DNA of 6,770 bases from Chloroflexota bacterium (GTDB lineage: Bacteria > Chloroflexota > Limnocylindria > Limnocylindrales > CSP1-4): assembly GCA_021802185.1 (NCBI GenBank), contig JAKAAV010000127.1, positions 1 to 6,770 on the forward strand, read 5' to 3'. Under the pieces are notes generated by a model. The model saw only the letters and a program-made list of their open reading frames with translations. It had not been told where the DNA came from and did no database searches. A program made the translations under genes and the position numbers. Shown piece after piece: positions 1 to 6,457 of the stretch; positions within the stretch are counted from its first letter, which is position 1, and the number at the start of each line of letters is the position of its first letter.

Positions 1-105
1 CGGCGAGGTCCGGCTGGGGCCGCGGCGCTGAGGCCGATCGGCGTGGCCGCGCCACCCGGGGTCACGGTGCCGATCGCCCGCTGCCATGGTGCTGAGGGCC
101 TCGTG

Positions 106-184
106 CCGGCGCGCTGTCTGTCCCGTACCGCGGCGCTGCCAGCCCCCGTGCCGCGGCGCTGCCAGCCCCCGTGCCGCGGCGCCG
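106..184. repeat. 23-bp tandem direct repeat array upstream of argH
   Basis: Two identical 23-bp units lie head to tail at 128-150 and 151-173. A partial third unit starts at 174, where 10 of the first 11 bases match. A degenerate 22-bp copy (106-127) precedes them. Each unit begins with CCGCGGCGCTG and ends with CCCCCGTG. The same 11-bp start also occurs alone at 20-30. The array ends about 25 bp before the argH ribosome binding site. It may be a slippage-generated repeat or a regulatory leader element; the sequence does not decide between them. Confidence 0.75.
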
Positions 185-207
185 ACCGCGTCTTCTAGAC
201 TGCACGC

Positions 208-214
208 AGGAGGG
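208..214 (+). promoter_or_regulatory. Ribosome binding site of argH
   Basis: AGGAGGG is a near-perfect Shine-Dalgarno sequence, 5 nt before the ATG at 220. It fixes that ATG as the start, rather than the in-frame ATG two codons later. Confidence 0.85.
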
Positions 215-219
215 AAGCC

Positions 220-1650
220 ATGCGGATGTGGGGCGGGCGCTTCAGCGGCGACACGGACCCGGTCGTCGCGGACGCCACCCGGTCGATCGAAGTCGACCGG
301 CTCCTCGCGCTCGACGACCTGGACGGTTCGATCGCGCACGTGCGCGGGCTCGAGCGTGCAGGACTGCTGTCCGCGGACGAGTCGGGCGCGCTCGTCGACG
401 GCCTGCGCGGGCTCCGCGTGGAGGTCGAGCAGGGGACGCTCGCGTGGGATCCCGCGCTCGAGGACGTGCACCTCAACCTCGAGGCCGCGCTGACCGCGCG
501 GATCGGGCCGCTTGCCGGGAAGCTCCACACCGGGCGATCGCGCAACGACCAGGTCGCGCTGGACCTCCGGCTCTGGCTCCGGCGCACGGTTCGCGACGTC
601 GATGCCGACCTCGTCGCCCTCGAGCGCGCGCTCGTCGATCGCGCCGACCGCGACGGCGACGCCATCATGTCGGGGATGACGCACGTGCAGCCCGCTCAGC
701 CGGTGCTGCTCGCGCACCACCTGCTCGCGTACGTCGAGATGCTCGAGCGCGACCGCGGCCGCCTCGCCGACTGTGCCCGCCGCGCGGACCGCTCGCCGCT
801 CGGCGCCGGGGCACTCGCCGGGGCGGGGTTCCCGCTCGACCGCGAAGCGACGGCCGCCGACCTCGGGTTCTCCGGCGTGACATCGAACTCGCTCGACGCG
901 GTGAGCGACCGGGACTTCGCAGTCGAGTTCCTCGCTGCGGCGGCGCTCGCGATGGTGCACCTGTCGCGGCTCGCCGAGGAGCTCGTGTGGTGGTCGAACC
1001 CGGCGTTCGGCTGGGTCGCGCTGTCCGACGCGCACTCGACGGGCTCCTCGATGATGCCGAACAAGAAGAACCCGGACCCGTGCGAGCTGATCCGTGGCAG
1101 GGCCGCGAGGGTGGCCGGCGGTCTCGCGACGATGCTCGGGGTGCTCAAGGGCCTGCCGCTCGCATACCAGCGGGACCTTCAGGAGGACAAGCCGCCCCTG
1201 TTCGACGCGGCGGCCGTGCTGTCATCGTCGCTGCGGGTCATGGCCGCCGTGATCTCCGGCCTGACGTTTCGGACCGATCGCATGCGCGACGCGGCGCTCC
1301 AGGGCTACGTGACGGCCACATCGGTGGCGGATGCCCTGGTCGAGCGCGGGCTGCCGTTCCGCGTCGCGCACCACGTCGCCGGGCGGCTCGTGGCCGAGGC
1401 GGAGCGCCGCGACTGCAGGCTCGACGAGCTCGACGACGGCGCGTTCGAGCGGGCGCTCGTGGTCGAGGAGGGGCCCGAGGCAGCCCGGTTGGCGGCAGCC
1501 GCGCCGACCGGGCTGGCCGACGACCTGCGGGCGGCAGCGACGCTGGAGGCCGCGGTGGCGCGGCCCCGCGTGACCGGTGGCACGGCGCCCGAACGCGTCC
1601 GGGAGGCGCTCGAGGCCGCGCGCCGGCGGCTGGGGATCGAGCCTGCGTGA
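220..1650 (+). CDS. argH: Argininosuccinate lyase
   Basis: Cytoplasmic lyase of the fumarase/aspartase superfamily. It splits argininosuccinate into arginine and fumarate, the last step of arginine synthesis, and acts as a homotetramer. At 476 aa it is close to the usual 460-470. The N-terminus MWGGRF is typical. The three conserved blocks are present: KLHTGRSRNDQ (residues 101-111); GMTHVQPAQP (152-161) with the general-acid/base His155; and the signature GSSMMPNKKNP (275-285). By alignment with duck delta-crystallin, the signature supplies catalytic Ser276 together with Lys282, Asn284 and Glu289. No key residue is missing, so the enzyme should be active. The ATG is chosen because of the strong AGGAGGG just upstream. 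It is the only plus-strand gene seen and converges with the HAD gene. Its last ~30 residues are Arg/Ala-rich and poorly conserved, as is common in the family. Confidence 0.97.
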   Translation: MRMWGGRFSGDTDPVVADATRSIEVDRLLALDDLDGSIAHVRGLERAGLLSADESGALVDGLRGLRVEVEQGTLAWDPALEDVHLNLEAALTARIGPLAGKLHTGRSRNDQVALDLRLWLRRTVRDVDADLVALERALVDRADRDGDAIMSGMTHVQPAQPVLLAHHLLAYVEMLERDRGRLADCARRADRSPLGAGALAGAGFPLDREATAADLGFSGVTSNSLDAVSDRDFAVEFLAAAALAMVHLSRLAEELVWWSNPAFGWVALSDAHSTGSSMMPNKKNPDPCELIRGRAARVAGGLATMLGVLKGLPLAYQRDLQEDKPPLFDAAAVLSSSLRVMAAVISGLTFRTDRMRDAALQGYVTATSVADALVERGLPFRVAHHVAGRLVAEAERRDCRLDELDDGAFERALVVEEGPEAARLAAAAPTGLADDLRAAATLEAAVARPRVTGGTAPERVREALEAARRRLGIEPA

Positions 1651-1804
1651 CGGCCCTGCCTCGACCCCGACATGGCGCTCTCGTTCGATCCGGCCGGGAC
1701 GCGGCTCGAGCTGACGCGCCGCCGCGGGCTCGGGAGCAGCGCGTCCGCGCGCGGCCCCAGACAGGCGCGCAGCGCCGCTGAGGCACCCGGCGGGCGCGCC
1801 CACC
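1651..1804. other. Convergent spacer between argH and the HAD gene
   Basis: Both flanking genes read into these 154 bp. They contain GC-rich short inverted motifs, for example the palindrome GGGCGCGCCC at 1792-1801, but no stem-loop followed by a T run on either strand. No convincing intrinsic terminator is therefore visible. Frames open across the spacer are Arg/Ala-rich and show no protein family pattern. Confidence 0.5.
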
Positions 1805-2506
1805 TCATGGGCTCGGAGGCGGCCGGCCTCCGCTGTCGTCCGCGACGGGCGGCTGGACCAGCAGCGTGGCGACGCCCACGTCGCGCATCGAGGCCGCAAC
1901 CAGGGGCGCGTCCTCCACCATGAGCGCGACCTCGGCGCCCTCCGCTCGGAGGCGCCGCACCTGCTCGGCCTTGAAGGTTCCCATGTCGGGATCGTCGACC
2001 CCGGGCCGGTACAGGATCAACCGGTCGTACGGCACCTCGTGCTCGCGAAGCCATCGCTCGGTCAGCCCGCGCGCTGCCTCGTCGCGGGCGCTGAGGATGA
2101 CGATTCGGCAGGCCGGAGCGAGCAGCCTGAGCAGAGTGATCGGCCCCTCGATCGGGGCGTCGTCCGTGCAGGCGAGCGAGTAGGCTCGCCAGTCCATGGG
2201 GACCGGGTCGTCGGCGGCACGGATCATGTGCCGGCGGTGCCGCGTGTCGCACAGCGTGGAATCGAGGTCGACGCAGACGGTCGGGCGCTCCGGCACTCCG
2301 GCCGCACCCTCGAGGAACGTCCCCGGCCTCGGAGTCTCGCTCGGTGACGCGAACCCCGCCGGTCTGTCGGGGCCGGGGTGCCCCGCCGCCGGGGCCGCCC
2401 ACGGACCCGCTGCGCCCTCGCCGGCCGCCCCCGTCGCGGCGGCCGGAAGGGCCCCCGACGGTCCTGCCTCGCCTGTCGACCCGCGTGCCAGGCCGCCCTC
2501 AGGCAT
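1805..2506 (-). CDS. HAD-superfamily phosphatase resembling the T4 polynucleotide kinase 3'-phosphatase domain
   Basis: Probable Mg-dependent phosphohydrolase, 233 aa from the ATG at 2506. HAD motifs, numbered from that ATG: motif I VDLDST with nucleophile Asp80 and Asp82; motif II Ser139 in ILSAR; motif III Lys179 in TFKAEQ; motif IV Glu198-Asp199 in MVEDAP. The pattern DLDSTLCDTRHRR, then a DW, a SAR and a TERWL stretch, resembles the phosphatase domain of T4 Pnkp and small phage-type relatives, which remove 3' phosphates from nucleic acid ends. Substrate specificity is inferred, not shown. Residues 1-70 are a Gly/Ala/Pro-rich, poorly structured extension with less biased codons. A GTG at 2296, with GAGGG about 10 nt upstream, would give a compact 163-aa protein starting VPERPTVCVD. 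An in-frame ATG at 2536 is also possible. The 2506 start overlaps the end of the MBL gene by 8 nt, which suggests coupling. Confidence 0.8.
   Translation of the reverse strand: MPEGGLARGSTGEAGPSGALPAAATGAAGEGAAGPWAAPAAGHPGPDRPAGFASPSETPRPGTFLEGAAGVPERPTVCVDLDSTLCDTRHRRHMIRAADDPVPMDWRAYSLACTDDAPIEGPITLLRLLAPACRIVILSARDEAARGLTERWLREHEVPYDRLILYRPGVDDPDMGTFKAEQVRRLRAEGAEVALMVEDAPLVAASMRDVGVATLLVQPPVADDSGGRPPPSP
1814..1832. repeat. Small inverted repeat at the 3' end of the HAD gene
   Basis: CGGAGGC and GCCTCCG form a perfect 7-bp stem around a 5-nt loop (GGCCG). It lies just inside the HAD stop codon, at the convergent junction with argH. No T run follows on either strand, so it is at most a weak candidate for transcript-end formation or 3'-end protection. 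It could also be chance in DNA this GC-rich. Confidence 0.35.
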
Positions 2507-3764
2507 CGATGTGGTCCAGCGCGTACTCGCGCCCACGTTCGGCCAGCACGCGCGCCGTCCCCGGCGGAGGCGCGAGGCGGTACGGCTCGTTCGTGTGGAC
2601 GGGGACCACGACGCGCGGCGCCGCGAGGCGAACGAGTCGCTCGAGGTCGTGCGGCGTGGCGTGGCCCGCCGAGCCGATCACCCGCATCGGCAGGCCGAGG
2701 AACGCGAGCCAGTCGGCCAGCAAAGCCCAGTTCGGGTCGAACGGCCCGAGCGGCTCGCCGTTCGAATGCACGAAGAGGGCGCCGGGACCCAGTGGGAGGT
2801 CGAGCAGCCGGGGGATCTCGTCCACGCCCAGCTGGACCACGAAGCGAGCCGGGTTCGCCCGGATCGCTTCGAGGCCGGGGCCCTCCTCCCACGTGAGCAC
2901 GCCCTCGAGGCCGTATGCGCGCAGGAAGCGGCCCATCGCGACCGGCCAGATCACGCGCCGACCGGCCGCATCCGCGATGCGCAGCAGGGCGGCGGCCCGC
3001 TCGGTGTTGCGCGGGTAGAGGCTGACGACCACGAGCCCCGGGGTCGCGCCGAGCGCGGCGCCGAGCGCGGCGTCCACGTCCGCCTCGCTGAGGAAGGGGG
3101 CGCCGAAGGACGCCGCCAGCATCGTGCCCTCGGTGACGAGCACACGCACCCCGCGCACGCGCTCCGTGAACGCCTCGCTCAGCTCGGGGTGACGCCCGTG
3201 GAAGCGCAGGTCGCCCGTGTAGGCCAGCGTCCCGTCTGCCGTCGTGACGAGGAAGCCGGCCGCCCCGGGCACGTCGTGGTCGACGGCCAGGCACGTCACG
3301 TCGAACGGCCCGACGTGCACCGTCTCGCCGTCCTCCAGCGGACGGATCGCCTGCCGGCCTCCCTCGAGCCCGGTCCCGGCCTCCTCGAGCGCCCCGAGAA
3401 CGCGGACCGTCCCGGCTGCCGCGTAGACGGGTACGGCGGGATCGACCCAGCCCGCGAGCCCGACATGGTCGATGTGCGCGTGGCTGAGGAACACCACGGT
3501 GCGCCCGTCCGCGCCGCCGGCCACGCCCGTGCCCTCCAGGGCATCGACGCGGTAGAGGTGGTCGATCGGCGGTGCCACGCCCAGGCGGAGCCGATCGGCT
3601 ATGCCGCGTGCGGGGCGGGGGAGGGCCGGGTAGCGCAGCAGGTCGGCCGAGGATGGGATGTCGTTCCCCAGGTCGAGAAGGACGCGCCAGCCATCCTGCT
3701 CGAGGAGGATCTTGGTCGAGCCGATGACACCGACACCCCCCAGGAACCGAAGTCGTACCGTCAT
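2499..3764 (-). CDS. RNase J-like metallo-beta-lactamase / beta-CASP family hydrolase
   Basis: Probable zinc-dependent cytoplasmic hydrolase, 421 aa. The metallo-beta-lactamase part shows motif II SHAHIDH (residues 94-100: His95, His97, Asp99, His100), motif III His163 in VDHDVPGAAGF (HDVPG resembles the HSxP of RNase J), and motif IV Asp185 in YTGDLRFHG. The beta-CASP-like section follows: an acidic residue, Glu212 in VTEGTML (motif A); His368 in GSAGHATPHDL (motif B); His390 in VVPVHTNEP (motif C, compare PVHGE in RNase J). These features point to an RNase J/CPSF-type nuclease rather than a beta-lactamase. The protein is shorter than RNase J (about 550 aa) and ends soon after motif C, so it lacks the RNase J C-terminal domain. 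The ATG at 3764 overlaps the stop of the upstream small ORF (ATGA), and the 3' end overlaps the HAD gene. The substrate cannot be read from the sequence; a non-nuclease hydrolase remains possible. Confidence 0.85.
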   Translation of the reverse strand: MTVRLRFLGGVGVIGSTKILLEQDGWRVLLDLGNDIPSSADLLRYPALPRPARGIADRLRLGVAPPIDHLYRVDALEGTGVAGGADGRTVVFLSHAHIDHVGLAGWVDPAVPVYAAAGTVRVLGALEEAGTGLEGGRQAIRPLEDGETVHVGPFDVTCLAVDHDVPGAAGFLVTTADGTLAYTGDLRFHGRHPELSEAFTERVRGVRVLVTEGTMLAASFGAPFLSEADVDAALGAALGATPGLVVVSLYPRNTERAAALLRIADAAGRRVIWPVAMGRFLRAYGLEGVLTWEEGPGLEAIRANPARFVVQLGVDEIPRLLDLPLGPGALFVHSNGEPLGPFDPNWALLADWLAFLGLPMRVIGSAGHATPHDLERLVRLAAPRVVVPVHTNEPYRLAPPPGTARVLAERGREYALDHIDA

Positions 3765-3979
3765 CCTGCGTTCGCGCTCCTTCTCGGGACCCGGCCGGTG
3801 GCCATCCGGGCCGCTCTCATGTCGCCCCTGTCCGCTGGATCAGGCCAGCCGGCGAGGAACGCCTGGACCTGCGCGAGGTACGGCGCCCGTTCGGCGGAGG
3901 CGAGCCCGCGCGCCGCGATCGCGGCGTGGTGCTCGAGCGGCTGGTTGCCGCACCAGAGCGTGCCGTCGAGGTGGAGCAC
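3761..3979 (-). CDS. Small protein of unknown function, start and frame uncertain
   Basis: I do not recognise this protein. From the only in-frame start, a GTG at 3979, it is 72 aa. It begins VLHLDGTLWCGNQPLEHH, continues with an Ala/Leu-rich probable helix (AAIAARG to FLAGW), and ends in a basic tail. LDGTL recalls HAD motif I, but the nucleophile Asp is a His and no other HAD motif is seen, so I do not assign it. The first ~48 codons are almost all G/C-ended, as in a real gene, and the stop overlaps the MBL start by 4 nt. Against it, there is no Shine-Dalgarno before 3979. Coding-like codons continue upstream in the same frame (PWVGAHAERRLRGLL) to a stop at 4081-4079 with no other start codon. 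A shifted frame joined to the ATG at 4065 could give a ~100-aa protein. Confidence 0.45.
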   Translation of the reverse strand: MLHLDGTLWCGNQPLEHHAAIAARGLASAERAPYLAQVQAFLAGWPDPADRGDMRAARMATGRVPRRSANAG

Positions 3980-4070
3980 GAGCAGGCCGCGCAGGCGCCT
4001 CTCCGCGTGTGCCCCGACCCACGGGGCGCCGGCCGGGGCCGGTCCGGTGTGATCGTCCCGCCCATGCCGC

Positions 4071-4949
4071 TCAGCCCTTCAGCCCGCCGGCAGTCGAGAA
4101 CGCACCCTCCAGGAACTGTCGCTGCGCCACCAGGAAGAAGACCAGGACCGGGAGCGTCGTGAAGACCGCCGCCGCCGAGAGTTGGGTCCATTCCGTCCCG
4201 TTCGTGCCGTAGAACGTGGCGAGCCCCACCTCCACGGGCTGGACGGACGGGCTGCTCGTCATGATGAACGGCCAGACGAAGCTGTCCCACGAGCCGATCC
4301 CGACGTACAGCGCGATCGTGATGAGGGCCGGGCGGACGAGCGGCACGACGACGCTCCAGAGGTAGCGAAGGGAGCTCGCGCCATCGATCTCGGCAGCGTC
4401 GGCGAGCTCCGCAGGCAGCGTGCTGACGAACTGGCGCACCATGAAGATCCCGAAGACGGACGCCCCCCACGGCACGATCTGCGCCCAGTACGTGTCGAGC
4501 CAGCTGATGTCCTTCAGGACGATGTAGTCGGGCACCAGGAGGACTGTGGGCGGGATCATCAGGGCGCTCAGGACGAGCAGGAAGAGCGCGTCGCGCCCGG
4601 GGAAGCGCAGCGCGCCGAAGGCGAAGCCGGCGAGTGCCGACGTGACGATGACGAGCACCACCGTCGTCGAGGCGATGAAGATCGTGTTCAGGAAGTACCG
4701 CGCCCAGGGCGCAGCCTCCCAGGCCAGGACGTAGTTCTGCCACTGCCAGTGGGGAACGAACGAAGGCGGGAACGTCAGGACCTGGTCCGGGGTGTTCAGC
4801 GACGTGATCAGGACCCACACGAACGGGAAGCCGAAGGCGACGACCAGCGCGGCGTGGATGCACAGCCAGACGGCGGATCGGAGGCGCCTCCGAAGTGAAG
4901 CCCGCCGGGGAGGCCGCGATGGACCTCCCCGTGCTGCCGGACGCTCCAC
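4071..4949 (-). CDS. Carbohydrate ABC transporter permease, MalG type
   Basis: Inner-membrane subunit of a sugar-type (CUT1) ABC importer, 292 aa, near the usual 270-300. Six hydrophobic segments are visible, at about residues 26-51, 85-114, 121-145, 155-175, 207-230 and 257-275. The EAA loop that docks the ATPase is ELADAAEIDGASSLRYLW (181-198) followed by VVPLVRPAL. It sits between segments 4 and 5 as expected, and its conserved Gly is residue 190. The N-terminus is basic (RRASLRRRLR), consistent with positive-inside topology. The start is a GTG at 4949 with AGGG about 9 nt upstream; no better start is visible before the first membrane segment. It lies 70 bp downstream of the binding-protein gene and almost certainly pairs with the MalF-type permease upstream. 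The sugar cannot be deduced from the sequence. Confidence 0.93.
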   Translation of the reverse strand: MERPAARGGPSRPPRRASLRRRLRSAVWLCIHAALVVAFGFPFVWVLITSLNTPDQVLTFPPSFVPHWQWQNYVLAWEAAPWARYFLNTIFIASTTVVLVIVTSALAGFAFGALRFPGRDALFLLVLSALMIPPTVLLVPDYIVLKDISWLDTYWAQIVPWGASVFGIFMVRQFVSTLPAELADAAEIDGASSLRYLWSVVVPLVRPALITIALYVGIGSWDSFVWPFIMTSSPSVQPVEVGLATFYGTNGTEWTQLSAAAVFTTLPVLVFFLVAQRQFLEGAFSTAGGLKG

Positions 4950-5019
4950 CTCAGGCGTCCCTGCCCCCGCGCCGTGTCGCCCGGTCTTCGGTCCCCCCGC
5001 CGTCTGGGCGCCGCACCGC

Positions 5020-6417
5020 TCAGCTGCCGCTCGAGGCGGCGGCGGCCGACGTCGCCTGCGCCGTGGCCAGCGCGCTCTGGGGGCTTTCGTGGTTGATCAG
5101 GACCGACTCGAGCGCCGTGGCGATGGCACCCTGTTCCTCGGTGAACCAGGACTGCGCGGGCACGCCCCGGGCCGCCTGGAGCGACTGGGACGCGATGGTC
5201 ACGTACGGGTGCGTCGCCACGTACGAGCTCATCGCCGCCAGCCCGCTCTTCGTCACCGGGAGGTAGCCGGACCCCGAGGCCCAGGTGGCCGTCTGCTGCG
5301 TTCCGGTGAGCCAGTGCATGAAGGTCCAGCCTGCCTGCTGCTGGGCCGGCGTGCTCTTTGCGAAGATGACGATGTTCGTGCCCTGCATGGCGTTGCCCTG
5401 GCCGGCCGGACCGTTCGGGAAGGCGGCGGTGCCCATGGTGAACTTGGTGCCGACCGCCTGCTGGTTGTAGTAGTAGCTCGCCACCGTCGACATGTCGAAA
5501 AGCGACTTGCCTGCGCCCAGCGCGGTCTGGCCGGGATAGTTGGTGCCGACCTTCAGGGCGCCCTCTTGCTCCATCGTCTCGAGCAGCGTGAGCGCCTGCA
5601 CTGCGGCCGGGGTGTTGAGATCAGGCTTGCCGTTCAGCAGGAGGTGCCCGCCGTACGCCCGCATCATCGAGACGAACATGTACGTGCCATTGGCCGGCGC
5701 GCTGCTCGTTCCCGGGTTCATGCTCAGACCCCAGTCGCCGCCGGTGGTCGCGGCCTTGGCGTCCGCGGCGAACTGCGTCCAGGTCGTCGGGACCGTCAGG
5801 TGGTCGGCCTGGAGCATGTTCTGGTTGTAGTACATGATGTAGTCGCTCTTGTTGAACGGCCACATCCAGATCTTTCCGTCTGGCAGGTAGAGGTCCTGCC
5901 AGATGCCGGTCCAGAAGTCGCTCTGCTCGCTGCTGGACACGCCGTTCGGTCCGCTGATGAAGCTCGTCAGGGGGACGATGGCGTTGGAGGCCGCGTACGT
6001 CGCCGCCCAGTTCTCGTACGCCTGCCCGATGGTCGGCGGGTTGCCCGCCGCCACTGATGCCTCTTCCTTCTGCTGCAGCGTGGCGTAGTTCGGCTCCGGG
6101 ATGAGCGTGACCGTGATATTCGGGTGTGCCTTCTCGAACTGGCTGACCAGCCCGTCGAGGGTCGTCTTGAGGGTCCCGGACGACATCGCCTCCATGAACG
6201 TGATCGTGGCGCTCTGCCCGCCCGATGATGCGCTCGCCGGTGCGGCTCCCGTCGCCGATGCGGCGCTCGAAGGCGCAGCGCCGGCGGCGTTCGACGTGGC
6301 CGGCGCCGTGGAGGCGCCGGCGGAGGAACAGGCCGACACGAGAAGTACGGCGGCCCCCAGCACGGCGGCCGCGCGCAGTCCTCGCGTGGCCGAATTGATC
6401 GAGGTTCCCGATGACAC
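5020..6417 (-). CDS. Extracellular solute-binding lipoprotein of a sugar-type ABC importer (family 1)
   Basis: Captures the substrate outside the cell and delivers it to the two neighbouring permeases. From the GTG at 6417 it is 465 aa. It has a lipoprotein signal peptide: Arg-containing N-terminus, hydrophobic AAAVLGAAVLLV, lipobox VSAC with Cys30. An Ala/Ser/Thr-rich linker (about 31-70) probably tethers the domain to the membrane. The folded part starts at TITFMEAMSSG and carries family 1 (UgpB/MalE-like) features: FEKAHPNITV (about 94-103), NKSDYIMYYNQNML (about 189-202), and SGYLPVTKSG near the C-terminus (about 383-392). The Trp/Tyr-rich segments suit carbohydrate binding, but the ligand is unknown. 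The GTG at 6417 is preferred over the GTG at 6441 because AGGAGG lies 9 nt before it, whereas 6441 has none. It follows the upstream permease by 40 bp. The C-terminal ~15 residues are Ala/Ser-rich and probably disordered. Confidence 0.93.
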   Translation of the reverse strand: MSSGTSINSATRGLRAAAVLGAAVLLVSACSSAGASTAPATSNAAGAAPSSAASATGAAPASASSGGQSATITFMEAMSSGTLKTTLDGLVSQFEKAHPNITVTLIPEPNYATLQQKEEASVAAGNPPTIGQAYENWAATYAASNAIVPLTSFISGPNGVSSSEQSDFWTGIWQDLYLPDGKIWMWPFNKSDYIMYYNQNMLQADHLTVPTTWTQFAADAKAATTGGDWGLSMNPGTSSAPANGTYMFVSMMRAYGGHLLLNGKPDLNTPAAVQALTLLETMEQEGALKVGTNYPGQTALGAGKSLFDMSTVASYYYNQQAVGTKFTMGTAAFPNGPAGQGNAMQGTNIVIFAKSTPAQQQAGWTFMHWLTGTQQTATWASGSGYLPVTKSGLAAMSSYVATHPYVTIASQSLQAARGVPAQSWFTEEQGAIATALESVLINHESPQSALATAQATSAAAASSGS

Positions 6418-6426
6418 CTGACGAGC

Positions 6427-6432
6427 CCTCCT
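6427..6432 (-). promoter_or_regulatory. Ribosome binding site of the solute-binding protein gene
   Basis: Read on the minus strand, this is a perfect AGGAGG, 9 nt before the GTG at 6417. It would lie inside the coding region if the upstream GTG at 6441 were used, so it decides the start in favour of 6417. Confidence 0.75.
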
Positions 6433-6457
6433 CGCTGTCACGGCCGCGCCGTGCCAC

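Larger units (their letters stand above)
1..219. other. Leader region upstream of argH without a recognisable gene
   Basis: I recognise no gene here. One plus-strand frame gives a short tail ending GEVRLGPRR with a stop at 29-31. It could be the end of an upstream gene, and argG would be a logical neighbour of argH, but nine residues are too few to identify it and they do not match the usual ArgG C-terminus. The right half (106-184) holds the direct repeat array described separately, and the last bases carry the argH ribosome binding site. Open frames running through this stretch are rich in Arg, Ala, Ser and Pro, as expected of noncoding GC-rich DNA. Confidence 0.5.

Noticed and set aside
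2..31. Possible argG C-terminus (GEVRLGPRR, then stop)
   Set aside because: Nine residues only. GEVRL occurs in ArgG, but well before its end, so the match is not convincing.
106..184. CRISPR array
   Set aside because: The units are directly adjacent, with no spacers between them.
196..201. TAGACT as a -10 promoter element for argH
   Set aside because: Transcription would begin at or inside the ribosome binding site, and there is no -35-like hexamer at the right distance.
171..1781. 536-codon plus-strand open frame overlapping argH
   Set aside because: Low-complexity Arg/Ala/Pro sequence in another frame of argH. The argH frame carries all signature residues and the ribosome binding site.
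1672..1923. 83-codon plus-strand frame starting in the spacer after argH
   Set aside because: It lacks a ribosome binding site, is Arg/Ala-rich, and runs antisense into the conserved HAD motif IV region.
3761..3979. HAD hydrolase remnant (LDGTL)
   Set aside because: The nucleophile Asp position is His and motifs II-IV are missing within the ORF. The resemblance rests on five residues.
2196..4052. 618-codon open frame on the plus strand opposite the MBL and HAD genes
   Set aside because: It is rich in Arg, Ala, His and Glu with no family pattern and lies antisense to an MBL gene with complete catalytic motifs. Such mirror frames are common in GC-rich DNA.
3817..4863. 348-codon minus-strand frame overlapping the MalG-type permease
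   Set aside because: Out-of-frame shadow of the permease. Only its internal ATG at 4065 is of interest, as a possible start for the small ORF.
4792..6057. 421-codon plus-strand open frame opposite the binding-protein and permease genes
   Set aside because: Mirror frame of genuine minus-strand genes. No start context and no recognisable motif.
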